Positions 1 to 8,243 of a stretch of 64,000 nucleotides of DNA are shown piece after piece; within the stretch, counting starts at the first letter, position 1; every line of letters begins with the position of its first letter. The position numbers and the translations under genes were made by a program. This DNA is from an uncultured Oscillospiraceae bacterium. Its GTDB lineage: Bacteria > Bacillota > Clostridia > Oscillospirales > Oscillospiraceae. Under the pieces are notes generated by a model that was not told where the DNA came from, did no database searches, and saw only the letters and a program-made list of their open reading frames with translations. The stretch is from contig CAKTPM010000002.1 of NCBI GenBank assembly GCA_934591705.1, forward strand, positions 62,001 to 126,000, written 5' to 3'.

Positions 1-695
1 CTGTTGAGAAAAAGCCGCACATCCTTGAGGATGTAGGCGCTGCGGCGGGCAGGCGGCGTTTTTTGCAGTGTATGAAGCCGCCCCTGTACATATGCCTCCG
101 CCTCCGCCACCGTCAGGTGCCGCCGGGCCATGGTCTCGGCGGCCAGCAGCTGCTCCCGTGGGTCGCTGAGGGACAAAAGGGCCCGGGCGTGCCGCTCCGT
201 GAGCCCGGCGCGCTCCAGCACCTGCAGCACCTCCTCCGGCAGCCGCAGCAGGCGCAGCTTGTTGGCCACCGTGCTCTGGGAGCGGCCCAGCTTCTGGGCG
301 ATCTGCGCCTGGGTCAGGCCGTGGCGGGTGATGAGCCCGGCGATGGCCCGGGCCTCCTCCATGTAGCTCAGATCCCGGCGCTGGAGATTCTCGATCAGCG
401 CCAGGAGCCCGGCATCGGTTTCATCCACCCGGGCCACCAGGCACGGCACCTGCCCCAGCCCCGCCAGAGCAGCGGCCCGCAGGCGCCGCTCCCCGGCCAC
501 CAGCTCATAGTACCCCTCCCGGCGACGCACCGTCAGCGGCTGCAGAATGCCGTAGGCCCGGATGCTCCGGGCCAGCTCCTCTATGGCCTGCGGGTCAAAT
601 TCCCGCCTGGGCTGCTGGGCGTTGGGGCGGATATCCCCCGTTTTTATGTACCGCACACGGCGGGACAAAAACTCGCTTTTTTCCGGCTTGCTCAT
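1..695 (-). CDS. noc: ParB/Noc-family DNA-binding protein, 3' end cut by window edge
   Basis: The first 231 codons are visible; the C-terminus lies outside the window. The protein is a CTP-binding, DNA-sliding chromosome partition or nucleoid-occlusion factor of the ParB family. Visible motifs are the ParB box GERRLRAA (residues 68-75), ENLQRRDLS (102-110) and a helix-turn-helix (about 128-150). The last visible stretch, ILKDVRLFLN, resembles the C-terminal motif of Noc more than Spo0J, hence the symbol, but the two cannot be separated firmly on this fragment. The ATG at 695 follows a GGGGG ribosome-binding site, and a TATACT -10-like box lies upstream. In many Firmicutes noc is close to mnmG near the replication origin. 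Here mnmG is only 6 kb away, with other genes inserted between. Confidence 0.88.
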   Translation of the reverse strand, partial: MSKPEKSEFLSRRVRYIKTGDIRPNAQQPRREFDPQAIEELARSIRAYGILQPLTVRRREGYYELVAGERRLRAAALAGLGQVPCLVARVDETDAGLLALIENLQRRDLSYMEEARAIAGLITRHGLTQAQIAQKLGRSQSTVANKLRLLRLPEEVLQVLERAGLTERHARALLSLSDPREQLLAAETMARRHLTVAEAEAYVQGRLHTLQKTPPARRSAYILKDVRLFLN

Positions 696-785
696 CTATG
701 CGACCCCCTTTTCCCACAGTATACGACACCGGGGACACAAAACCCGGCGAAAGCCGTCGAGGGAGCAAATAATGGGCCGGGGCGC

Positions 786-820
786 AAAAAAACGCCTCCC
801 CGGGGGAGGCGTTTTTTTAG
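786..820 (-). terminator. Intrinsic terminator of the NhaC gene
   Basis: A 10-bp GC-rich stem (arms ACGCCTCCCC and GGGGAGGCGT) lies 28 bp past the antiporter stop. It has T runs on both sides, so it could work in both directions. Confidence 0.85.
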
Positions 821-847
821 CAGGGCCGATGACCCTGGGGGTCTTTA

Positions 848-2563
848 TCAGTGCTTGTTGGCAGCTGCGATCTCAGCGATCATAGCGGCATTCTTCTTGC
901 CCATGACGACCTTGATGACCAGCAGGGTGGCGACCATCAGAGCCACAGCGATGATCAGGCAGATGACCACATTCTGGATGAGGCCGGCCAGGATGAAGCT
1001 CACGAAGGCAACAACAGAGACGGTCAGCGCGTAGGGGAGCTGGGTGAACACATGGTTCAGGTGGTAGCAGTGGGCGCCGGCGGAAGCCATGATGGTGGTG
1101 TCGGAGATGGGGGAGCAGTGGTCGCCCATAACACCGCCGGAGCAGGCAGCGGCCAGGCCGATGGTGCAGAGGATGGGCTCCACATCATAGTCGAACACGG
1201 CCACGACGATGGGGGCCATGATGCCGATGGTGCCCCAGGAGGTACCGGTGGCGAAGCCGATGGCAGCACCGATGATGAAGATCACGGCGGGCAGGAACAG
1301 CTTCAGGTCGCCGGCACCGGCCATGGCGTTGATGACGAATACCTTGGAGAACAGAGCAAAACGGGTGAAGGAGCACAGCGTCCAGGCGAAGGTCAGGATC
1401 AGGATGGGAGAGACCATCTGGATGAAGCCCTGAGGCACGGACTCGAAGGACTTCTCGAAACTGATGGTGCCGCGCAGCCAGAAGTAGACAAAGGTGAAGA
1501 CCACGCCCACCAGACCGCCGATGGACAGACCAACGGCCGCCGTGGAGTTGGAGAAGGCATCCACGAAGGAGACGCCGGTGCCATCGAAGAAGCCGCCGGA
1601 GTAGATCAGACCGACGATGCAGATGGCGATGAGGAAGATCACGGGCACCAGCAGGTCAGCCACGGAGGAGTTACCCTTGGAGGGCTTCTCGTAATCGTCG
1701 GCGCCGGCGAAGGGACGCTCGGGAGTGGTGAAGAGGTCGTTCTTGACCTGGGCGTTGTACTCGTGGGTCAGCATGGGACCGTAGTCGATGTTGAGCACGG
1801 AGATGACAACGATCATCACCAGGGTCAGCAGGCAGTAGTAGTTCCAGGGGATCTGACGCACGAACATCTCAAAGCCGTTGACGGTGCTGGAGGTAACATA
1901 GCCGGACACGGCGGCGGCCCAGGAGCTCACAGGGGCGATCATGCACACGGGAGCGGCGGTGGCGTCGATGATGTAGGCAAGCTTTGCACGGGAGATGTGG
2001 TGGGACTCGGTGACGGGACGCATCACGGCACCCACGGTCAGGCAGTTGAAGTAGTCGTCCACGAAGATGAGAACGCCCAGCAGCATGGTCATGAGCTGTG
2101 CGCCGCAGCGGGTCTTCACGGAGGTCAGTGCCCAGCGGCCGAAGGCCTCGGAGCCGCCGCCCTTGTTCATCAGGTCCACCATGATGCCCAGGGTCACCAG
2201 GAACACGATGATACCCATGTTGTCACTGTCGGCCAGAACGGAGACGATACCGTAGTCAGCGCCCACCAGGGCCACGACGGTGTCCCAGGGAGCGAACTGG
2301 GTGTACAGCATAGCGCCCACCAGGCAGCCCAGGAACAGGGAAGAGTACACTTCCTTGGAGATCAGGGCCAGCACGATGGCGACAATGGGGGGCAGCAGGG
2401 ACCAGAAGGTGCCTGCGAAGTGACTGGCAGTCTGGACCAGCTCGCCGTCGTCCATGACTTCGGGAGCAGGAAGGCCTTTATACATGATGCCGATGACGAT
2501 CAGCACGACGATAAAGACACCCAGCGCAATACCATACGCAATTTTGGTGCTTTTCTTTTCCAT
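848..2563 (-). CDS. NhaC-family Na+/H+ (or amino-acid/cation) antiporter
   Basis: A 571-residue polytopic membrane protein with about 11-12 hydrophobic segments. The family motif GTSWGTIGIMAPI sits in the C-terminal half, and the long GDHCSPISDTTIMAS loop is typical of NhaC-type carriers. The family exchanges Na+ for protons, or in some branches amino acids for their decarboxylation or reduction products, across the cytoplasmic membrane. The protein is somewhat longer than many NhaC proteins because of an N-terminal extension with an extra membrane helix. The ATG at 2563 follows a GAGGAGG ribosome-binding site. The gene is monocistronic, with its own promoter and terminator, and is divergent from the glp-like operon. 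Substrate cannot be read from sequence. Confidence 0.88.
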   Translation of the reverse strand: MEKKSTKIAYGIALGVFIVVLIVIGIMYKGLPAPEVMDDGELVQTASHFAGTFWSLLPPIVAIVLALISKEVYSSLFLGCLVGAMLYTQFAPWDTVVALVGADYGIVSVLADSDNMGIIVFLVTLGIMVDLMNKGGGSEAFGRWALTSVKTRCGAQLMTMLLGVLIFVDDYFNCLTVGAVMRPVTESHHISRAKLAYIIDATAAPVCMIAPVSSWAAAVSGYVTSSTVNGFEMFVRQIPWNYYCLLTLVMIVVISVLNIDYGPMLTHEYNAQVKNDLFTTPERPFAGADDYEKPSKGNSSVADLLVPVIFLIAICIVGLIYSGGFFDGTGVSFVDAFSNSTAAVGLSIGGLVGVVFTFVYFWLRGTISFEKSFESVPQGFIQMVSPILILTFAWTLCSFTRFALFSKVFVINAMAGAGDLKLFLPAVIFIIGAAIGFATGTSWGTIGIMAPIVVAVFDYDVEPILCTIGLAAACSGGVMGDHCSPISDTTIMASAGAHCYHLNHVFTQLPYALTVSVVAFVSFILAGLIQNVVICLIIAVALMVATLLVIKVVMGKKNAAMIAEIAAANKH

Positions 2564-2598
2564 TATGAGATTTACCTCCTCAAAATTATGGTGATTTC

Positions 2599-2638
2599 AT
2601 CATAGCGGCTTGTTCACAATTTGTCAACAAGTTGACAA
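2599..2638 (-). promoter_or_regulatory. NhaC-gene promoter with overlapping palindromic operator
   Basis: On the minus strand TTGACA (2622-2627) and TATGAT (2599-2604) are separated by 17 nt. An inverted repeat, TTGTCAAC-AA-GTTGACAA (2621-2638), covers the -35 box. A bound regulator would block the polymerase, so repression is the natural reading. The rest of the 322-base gap (2564-2885) holds only this and the opposing glp promoter. Confidence 0.75.
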
Positions 2639-2818
2639 TGATTTCTCGCATTTCACAAGAAAACGGGCTCCTTTTTGCACTTTCCAACAAAAAGTTTAGA
2701 ATTTCTTCAAATTTATTAAGAAATCTGAATTATTTTAAGGGCGGTGATGCAAAAAGTTACGGCCCATCGCACAAAGCGGGCGTTTAGAGTCCGTTAAGAT
2801 ATGGAAAAGCGCCCCATC

Positions 2819-2847
2819 TTGACATTTTAGGGCAAGTTTGCTATCCT
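2819..2847 (+). promoter_or_regulatory. Promoter of the glp-like operon
   Basis: TTGACA (2819-2824), a 17-nt spacer and TATCCT (2842-2847) lie 39 bp before the first gene of the operon. Confidence 0.75.
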
Positions 2848-2885
2848 CATGTTTATTCAAATAAGAGTAACAGGAGGGCATCGCC

Positions 2886-4328
2886 ATGTGGGATGCTGTC
2901 ATCATCGGCGGCGGCGCGGTGGGCTGCGCCGTCGCCCGATATTTGAGCCGGTACGAGCTGAATATCTGCCTGCTGGAGCGGGGCAACGATGTGTGCGTAG
3001 GCACCACCCGGGCCAACAGCGCCATCGTCCACGCCGGCTTTGACGCCGTGCCCGGCAGCAAGAAGGCCCAATTCAATGTCCGGGGCAGCGATATGATGGA
3101 GGCCCTGAGCCGGGAGCTGGACTTCCCCTACCGCCGCAACGGCGCGCTGGTGCTGTGCTTTGAGGAAAAGGACCTGCCCCGGCTGCGGGAGCTGCACCAG
3201 CGGGGCGAGAAGAACCATGTCCGGGGGCTGGAGATCCTCTTGGGCGAGGCGCTGCACAGAAAGGAGCCGGCCCTGCCCGAGAGCGTGTACGCCGCCCTCT
3301 ATGCCCCCACCAGCGCCATCGTGTGCCCCTTTGGGCTGACGCTGGCCCTGGCGGAGAACGCCGTCCAGAACGGCTGCGCCTTTCAGTTCGACACCCAGGT
3401 GGAGGAGATCTGCCGCCAGGGAGACCACTTCCTGCTGCGCACGGATCGCGGGGAGGTGGAGAGCCGAGTGGTCATCGCCGCCGCCGGCGTGTATGCCGAT
3501 GTATTCCACAACCAGCTCTGTGAGAACAAGATCGCCATCACCCCCCGCCGGGGAGAGTACTGCCTCTTTGACAAGAAGGACGGCAAGCTGGTGCGGCAGA
3601 CCATCTTCCAGATCCCCGGCCCCCTGGGCAAGGGCGTTTTGGTGACCCCCACGGTCCACGGCAACCTGCTCATCGGCCCCAGCGCCGCCGACCAGGTCTC
3701 CAAGGAGGATACCTCCACCACCGCCCAGGGCCTTGCCTATGTGACCAAGACTGCCTCCCGCAGTGTCCGGGAGCTGCCCCTGCGGGATGTCATCACCAGC
3801 TTTGCGGGCCTGCGGGCCCACATCTCCGCCGGCAGCGACGACTTCATCATCGGCGAGAGCGCCGAGGGGTTTTTCGAGGCGGCGGGCATCGAGTCCCCGG
3901 GCCTCTCCTCCGCTCCCGCCATCGGCGAGTATCTGGCGGAGGCGGTGGCGGAGAAGCTCCACGCCCGGAAAAAGAAGCACTTTATCGCCAAGCGCCGGGA
4001 TATCCCCCATCTCCGGGAGCTGCCCTTTGCCGAAAGAGCCGCCCTGGTGGCGGAGAATCCCGCCTACGGTAATATGATATGCCGCTGCGAGCAGGTTTCA
4101 GAAGGCGAGATCGTGGAGGCCATCCGCCGCAGCCCCGGCGCCAGGTCCATGGACGGCATCAAGCGCCGGGTCCGGGCGGGCATGGGCCGCTGCCAGGGGG
4201 GCTTCTGCTCCCCGGCGGTGCTGGAGATCCTCAGCCGGGAGCTGGGGGTGCCTCAGACGGCCTTGCGGAAGTCCGGCCGGAAGAGCTGCATCGTGGAGGA
4301 GGAATTGAAGGAGGAGGAGCAGCCGTGA
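2886..4328 (+). CDS. FAD-dependent glycerol-3-phosphate oxidoreductase (GlpA/GlpO type) with C-terminal Fe-S domain
   Basis: 480 residues. The N-terminus carries a Rossmann FAD site (IIGGGAVGCAVARYLSRY, about residues 6-23), followed by a DAO-type catalytic domain. The C-terminal part is a BFD-like [2Fe-2S] domain with CRC (about residue 400) and a CQGGFC pair. This architecture belongs to anaerobic glycerol-3-phosphate dehydrogenase-like enzymes, which oxidise glycerol-3-phosphate to dihydroxyacetone phosphate. It starts at the ATG after AGGAGGG. The next gene starts inside its stop codon, so the two are translationally coupled. The substrate is inferred from the three-gene arrangement; a related 2-hydroxyacid or amine substrate cannot be excluded. 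Confidence 0.82.
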   Translation: MWDAVIIGGGAVGCAVARYLSRYELNICLLERGNDVCVGTTRANSAIVHAGFDAVPGSKKAQFNVRGSDMMEALSRELDFPYRRNGALVLCFEEKDLPRLRELHQRGEKNHVRGLEILLGEALHRKEPALPESVYAALYAPTSAIVCPFGLTLALAENAVQNGCAFQFDTQVEEICRQGDHFLLRTDRGEVESRVVIAAAGVYADVFHNQLCENKIAITPRRGEYCLFDKKDGKLVRQTIFQIPGPLGKGVLVTPTVHGNLLIGPSAADQVSKEDTSTTAQGLAYVTKTASRSVRELPLRDVITSFAGLRAHISAGSDDFIIGESAEGFFEAAGIESPGLSSAPAIGEYLAEAVAEKLHARKKKHFIAKRRDIPHLRELPFAERAALVAENPAYGNMICRCEQVSEGEIVEAIRRSPGARSMDGIKRRVRAGMGRCQGGFCSPAVLEILSRELGVPQTALRKSGRKSCIVEEELKEEEQP

Positions 4329-5590
4329 GAGAAGTACAGCTTGCCATCATAGGCGGCGGCCCCGCAGGCCTTGCCGCCGCCATCGCCGCCAAGGAGGCGG
4401 GATTGGACGACATCCTCATCATTGAGCGGGCCGAGGAATTGGGCGGCATCCTGGAGCAGTGCATCCATGCGGGCTTCGGGCTGCACACCTTCCGGGAGGA
4501 GCTCACCGGCCCGGAATACGCCCAGCGCTATGTAGATAAGGTACACGCCTTGGGCATCGAGACCCTTCTGCGCACCATGGTGCTGGACATCTCCCCGGAC
4601 AAGGTGCTCACCATCACCGGCCGGGACACCGGTCTGGTGCATCTCCGGGCTCGGGCCATCGTGCTGGCCATGGGCTGCCGGGAGCGGCCCCGGGGGGCCC
4701 TGAACATCCCCGGCACCCGGCCCGCCGGCATCTTTTCGGCGGGCACCGCCCAGCGGCTGGTGAACCGGGAGGGCTACCTCCCCGGCCGGGAGGTGGTGAT
4801 CCTGGGCAGCGGCGACATCGGGCTCATCATGGCCCGGCGCATGACCCTGGAGGGCGCCCATGTCCGGGCGGTGGCGGAGGTGCTGCCCTACTCCGGCGGC
4901 CTCAAGCGCAACATCGTCCAGTGCCTGGAGGATTTCAACATCCCTCTGTACCTCTCCACCACCGTGGTGGAGATCCACGGCAAGGAGCGGGTGGAGAGCG
5001 TGGTGCTGGCCCAGGTGGACGACCGCCGCTGCCCCATCCCCGGCACCGAGCGGGAGATCCCCTGCGACACGCTTCTGCTGTCCGTGGGGCTCCTGCCGGA
5101 GAATGAGCTGACCCAGAGCGCCGGCATCGAGATGGATCCCGTCACCGGCGGCGCCAAGGTGGGAGACGATCTGGCCACCTCCTTGGAGGGCGTGTTCGCC
5201 TGCGGCAATGTGCTCCATGTCCACGACCTGGTGGACTTTGTTTCCGAGGAGGCCGCCCGGGCGGGCCGCAGCGCCGCGGCCTATGTGCTGCACGGCACCC
5301 GGCATGAAAGGGCCGTGACCCTCCGGGGCGAAAGGGGCGTGCGCTACACCGTGCCCCAGTACCTGGATCCCGCCGCCATGGCGGACACCGTCACCGTGCG
5401 CTTCCGGGTGGATCGGCCCTATCAGGAGGCCGATATCTGCGCCCGGGCGGACGGAAAGCTCCTGCGCCGGGTCCACAAGCGCATCCTGGCCCCCGGGGAG
5501 ATGGAGAGCTTCCCCCTGCGCCGGGAGGAGCTGGCCGGCGCCCGCAGCATCACCTTTAGCGTAGAGGAGGCAGAGCATGGAAACCCGTGA
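4325..5590 (+). CDS. FAD/NAD(P)-dependent oxidoreductase partner of the glp-like dehydrogenase
   Basis: 421 residues with two nucleotide-binding motifs: IIGGGPAGLAAAIAAKEAG at the N-terminus for FAD and VILGSGDIGLIMARR in the middle for NAD(P)H. The best start is a GTG that overlaps the stop of the previous gene (GTGA). The frame is open further upstream, but that part is a shadow of the previous gene. The protein belongs to the pyridine-nucleotide-disulfide oxidoreductase class and probably passes electrons from the dehydrogenase to an acceptor. Together with the flanking genes it forms the conserved set of G3P dehydrogenase, oxidoreductase and DUF1667 protein found in Clostridia and Thermotogae. 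Confidence 0.83.
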   Translation: MREVQLAIIGGGPAGLAAAIAAKEAGLDDILIIERAEELGGILEQCIHAGFGLHTFREELTGPEYAQRYVDKVHALGIETLLRTMVLDISPDKVLTITGRDTGLVHLRARAIVLAMGCRERPRGALNIPGTRPAGIFSAGTAQRLVNREGYLPGREVVILGSGDIGLIMARRMTLEGAHVRAVAEVLPYSGGLKRNIVQCLEDFNIPLYLSTTVVEIHGKERVESVVLAQVDDRRCPIPGTEREIPCDTLLLSVGLLPENELTQSAGIEMDPVTGGAKVGDDLATSLEGVFACGNVLHVHDLVDFVSEEAARAGRSAAAYVLHGTRHERAVTLRGERGVRYTVPQYLDPAAMADTVTVRFRVDRPYQEADICARADGKLLRRVHKRILAPGEMESFPLRREELAGARSITFSVEEAEHGNP

Positions 5591-5930
5591 ACTCACCTGC
5601 ATCGGCTGCCCCATGGGCTGCCTTTTGCATGTCCAAATGGAAAATGGCGCCGTTGTCTCCGTCAGCGGCAATACCTGCCGCCGGGGAGAGGCCTATGCCC
5701 GCCGGGAGTGTGTGGCGCCGGTGCGCACCGTCACCGGCACCGTCCGGCTCCATGGCGGCGAGATGCTGCCCGTGAAGACCGACGGCGAGGTGCCCAAGAC
5801 CAAGGTGCTGGAGGTGGCGGCCTCCTTCGCCGAGGTACACCCCGACAGCCCGGTCCACATCGGCGACACGGTGGTGCACGATGTGTGCGGCACCGGCGTG
5901 GATGTAGTGGCCACCGCCAACCAGGAGTGA
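5577..5930 (+). CDS. DUF1667 cysteine-rich small protein of the glp-like operon
   Basis: 117 residues, starting 14 bases before the stop of the previous gene. The N-terminus has CIGCPMGC, followed by a further Cys pair (NTCRRG and RREC), a pattern that looks like a metal or Fe-S binding site. This is the DUF1667 family, which nearly always follows the two flavoprotein genes above. A role as electron-transfer subunit is an inference from the cysteines and the operon; no biochemistry is known to me. Confidence 0.85.
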   Translation: METRELTCIGCPMGCLLHVQMENGAVVSVSGNTCRRGEAYARRECVAPVRTVTGTVRLHGGEMLPVKTDGEVPKTKVLEVAASFAEVHPDSPVHIGDTVVHDVCGTGVDVVATANQE

Positions 5931-5981
5931 CCCGCCCAACGGGGCCGAGGCGCCCAGGATAAGCGGGAGAAAGCAAAAAAT

Positions 5982-6021
5982 AAGCGGCAAGCCGAAGCAA
6001 ATTCGGCCTGCCGCTTTTTAT
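5982..6021 (+). terminator. Terminator of the glp-like operon
   Basis: Arms AAGCGGCA(A)GCCGAA and TTCGGC(C)TGCCGCTT are followed by a T run. Confidence 0.85.
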
Positions 6022-6045
6022 CGCATAGGGGCGAAAAAAGCCCCA

Positions 6046-6080
6046 TAAAAACAAAAATGCCACGCTCCTCTCGGCGTGGT
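6046..6080 (-). terminator. Terminator of the 25-codon gene
   Basis: On the minus strand a CCACGC/GCGTGG stem (6060-6079) is followed by ATTTTTGTTTTT. It lies 21 bp past the stop of the small open reading frame at 6101-6178 and is distinct from the opposing glp terminator. Confidence 0.7.
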
Positions 6081-6100
6081 TTCTCTTTTGTGTCCGGCAC

Positions 6101-6178
6101 TTACCGCTCGCTGACATAGCTCTCGCAGCCATCGAAGATCATGTCGTCCAGATCACAGGGGATTCGATTGTACTTCAT
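6101..6178 (-). CDS. Previously unmarked 25-residue small protein gene
   Basis: The reading frame runs ATG at 6178 to TAA at 6101. The peptide begins MKYNRIPCDLDDMIF and ends YVSER. It is acidic, has two cysteines (positions 8 and 18) and has no signal peptide or membrane segment. It is supported by a full expression unit: -35/-10 at 6239-6244 and 6216-6221, AAAGGAGCG at 6190-6198 and an intrinsic terminator at 6046-6080, which predicts a transcript of about 160 nt. The SD-to-ATG distance (13 nt) is long; an in-frame GTG 12 nt upstream is too close to the SD. I do not recognise the peptide. It could be a real small protein, or the transcript could be a regulatory RNA that happens to carry a frame. 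Confidence 0.6.
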   Translation of the reverse strand: MKYNRIPCDLDDMIFDGCESYVSER

Positions 6179-6215
6179 ATTGTGTATCACGCTCCTTTCT
6201 TCTGTTGTTGTCTTT

Positions 6216-6244
6216 ATTATATGCTCCCTTCGTCCCGTTTGCAA
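6216..6244 (-). promoter_or_regulatory. Promoter of the 25-codon gene
   Basis: TTGCAA (6239-6244), a 17-nt spacer and a consensus TATAAT (6216-6221) read on the minus strand. Predicted transcription start is near 6209. Confidence 0.7.
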
Positions 6245-6303
6245 CGCTGAATTTAGACATATCTTATAAAAAAGTCGCCTTATATTTTGATATTTTGCAC
6301 AAC

Positions 6304-6337
6304 GCCTCTTGCGTTTTATGAAGAGGCATTATATAAT
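6304..6337 (+). promoter_or_regulatory. mnmG promoter with overlapping inverted repeat
   Basis: TTGCGT (6309-6314), a 17-nt spacer and TATAAT (6332-6337). A 7-bp inverted repeat, GCCTCTT (6304-6310) and AAGAGGC (6321-6327), brackets the -35 box and may be an operator. Confidence 0.6.
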
Positions 6338-6368
6338 GAAGGGTAAAATTTTTACCTGTGAGGTACAT

Positions 6369-8231
6369 ATGCGGGAGTTTCATGCGGGACAATACGATAT
6401 AGCGGTCATCGGCGCGGGCCATGCGGGCATTGAGGCGGCCCTGGCGGCGGCGCGGCTGGGACTGGAGACGGTGGTTTTCACCGTGAACCTGGACGCCGTG
6501 GGCAATATGCCCTGCAACCCCGCCATCGGCGGCACCGGCAAGGGCCACCTGGTCCGGGAGCTGGACGCCCTGGGCGGGGAGATGGCCAAGGCGGCGGACC
6601 GCGCCTGCATCCAGTATCGGATGCTCAACCGGGGCAAGGGCCCCGCCGTATGGAGTCTCCGGGCCCAGGCCGACCGCCGGGCCTACCAGCAGGTGATGAA
6701 GGCCGCCCTGGAGCGCCAGGAGCACCTGACCCTGCGGCAGGGGGAGGTCATCGACCTGCGCCGGCAGGGGGAGGGCTTCGCCCTGGTGCTGCGGACGGGG
6801 GCGGTGTTCACCTGCCGGGCCGCCATTTTGGCCACGGGGACCTATCTCCGGGGCCGCACCATCGTGGGGGAGTGCATCGAGGACTCCGGCCCTGATGGGA
6901 TGCACGCCGCCGGGCCCCTGACGGAGCGGCTTTTGGCCTTGGGGCTGCCTCTGCGGCGCTTTAAGACCGGCACGCCCCCCCGGGTGAACGCCCGAAGCAT
7001 CGACTTTTCCCAAATGGAGCGGCAGGACGGGGATCCGGATCCCCTGCCCTTCAGCTTTCAGACCCACGCCGTGGAGGAGAACCGGGCCGTGTGCTGGCTG
7101 ACCTACACCACCCCCCGCACCCACGAGATCATCCGCGCCAATCTCCACCGCAGCCCCATCTATGCCGGGGTCATCGAGGGCATCGGTCCCCGGTACTGCC
7201 CCTCCATCGAGACCAAGGTGGTGCGCTTTGCCGACAAGCCCCGGCACCAGCTTTTCATTGAGCCAATGGGCCTGGACACGGAGGAAATGTACATCCAGGG
7301 GCTCTCCTCCTCCCTGCCGGAGGATGTGCAGCTGGAGATGCTCCACAGCATCCCCGGCCTGGAGCACGCCATTCTCCAGCGGCCGGCCTACGCCATCGAA
7401 TATGACTGCATCGATCCGCTGGCCCTGGCCCCTACCCTGGAGGTCAAGGCGGTGCCGGGGCTCTACGGGGCCGGGCAGTTCAACGGCTCCAGCGGCTATG
7501 AGGAGGCGGCGGTCCAGGGCTTTGTGGCCGGGGTGAACGCCGCGCTGAAGCTCCGGGGCCGCGAGCCCCTGATCCTCAAGCGCTCGGAGAGCTACATCGG
7601 CACCCTCATCGACGATCTGGTGACCAAGGGCACCCAGGAGCCCTACCGGATGATGACCAGCCGCTCGGAATACCGCCTGGTGCTGCGCCAGGACAATGCA
7701 GACCAGCGCCTTTGCCCCATCGGCTGCGCCATCGGCCTGGTCTCCCGGCAGCGGCTGGAGGCCGTGGAGGCCAAGTATGCCGCCGTGGCCGCCGAGATAC
7801 GCCGCCTGGAGCATACCGGCGTGGCGGGCACGCCGGCCCTCAACGCCCTCTTGGAGGCCCGGGGCACCGCCCCGGTGGCGGACGGCTGCCGGCTCATCGA
7901 CCTGCTGCGCCGCCCCCAGATCGGCTATGGAGACCTCGCCCCCTTCGACCCGGCCGCCCCCGCCCTGAGAAAGGACATCGCCCAGCAGGTGGAGATCCAG
8001 GTGAAGTACGAGGGCTACATCCGCCGCCAGCAGCGGCAGATCGAGGAATTTGAGCGGCTGGAGACCCGGCTTCTGCCCCCGGACTTAGACTATGGGAGCA
8101 TCCAGGGTCTGCGGCTGGAGGCCCGGGAAAAGCTGGCCGCCGTGCGGCCCCTGAGCTTGGGGCAGGCCGGACGCATCTCCGGCGTGTCCCCTGCCGACAT
8201 GGCGGCGCTGATGATCTATTTGGGAAAATAA
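6369..8231 (+). CDS. mnmG: tRNA uridine-5-carboxymethylaminomethyl(34) synthesis protein MnmG (GidA)
   Basis: 620 residues, the usual family length. The N-terminus holds the FAD motif VIGAGHAGIEAALAAARLG, followed by PCNPAIGGTGKGHLVRE. The second family signature, GQFNGSSGYEEAAVQG, lies near residue 370. With MnmE, MnmG uses FAD, methylene-THF and glycine or ammonium to modify U34 of tRNAs in the cytoplasm. The frame is open for 20 more codons upstream, but that part overlaps the promoter, so the ATG at 6369 after GTGAGGT is chosen. It is followed after 12 bp by the cyclase gene. Confidence 0.96.
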   Translation: MREFHAGQYDIAVIGAGHAGIEAALAAARLGLETVVFTVNLDAVGNMPCNPAIGGTGKGHLVRELDALGGEMAKAADRACIQYRMLNRGKGPAVWSLRAQADRRAYQQVMKAALERQEHLTLRQGEVIDLRRQGEGFALVLRTGAVFTCRAAILATGTYLRGRTIVGECIEDSGPDGMHAAGPLTERLLALGLPLRRFKTGTPPRVNARSIDFSQMERQDGDPDPLPFSFQTHAVEENRAVCWLTYTTPRTHEIIRANLHRSPIYAGVIEGIGPRYCPSIETKVVRFADKPRHQLFIEPMGLDTEEMYIQGLSSSLPEDVQLEMLHSIPGLEHAILQRPAYAIEYDCIDPLALAPTLEVKAVPGLYGAGQFNGSSGYEEAAVQGFVAGVNAALKLRGREPLILKRSESYIGTLIDDLVTKGTQEPYRMMTSRSEYRLVLRQDNADQRLCPIGCAIGLVSRQRLEAVEAKYAAVAAEIRRLEHTGVAGTPALNALLEARGTAPVADGCRLIDLLRRPQIGYGDLAPFDPAAPALRKDIAQQVEIQVKYEGYIRRQQRQIEEFERLETRLLPPDLDYGSIQGLRLEAREKLAAVRPLSLGQAGRISGVSPADMAALMIYLGK

Positions 8232-8243
8232 GGAGGGTTTTCT

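Noticed and set aside
1..1034. Plus-strand frame of 323 codons at the left edge.
   Set aside because: Shadow of the minus-strand ParB/Noc gene that also runs through a terminator into the antiporter gene.
851..2605. Long plus-strand reading frame opposite the antiporter gene (584 codons).
   Set aside because: Composition is His/Gly/Asp-rich antisense sequence typical of high-GC shadows; the minus strand encodes a clear NhaC protein with promoter and SD.
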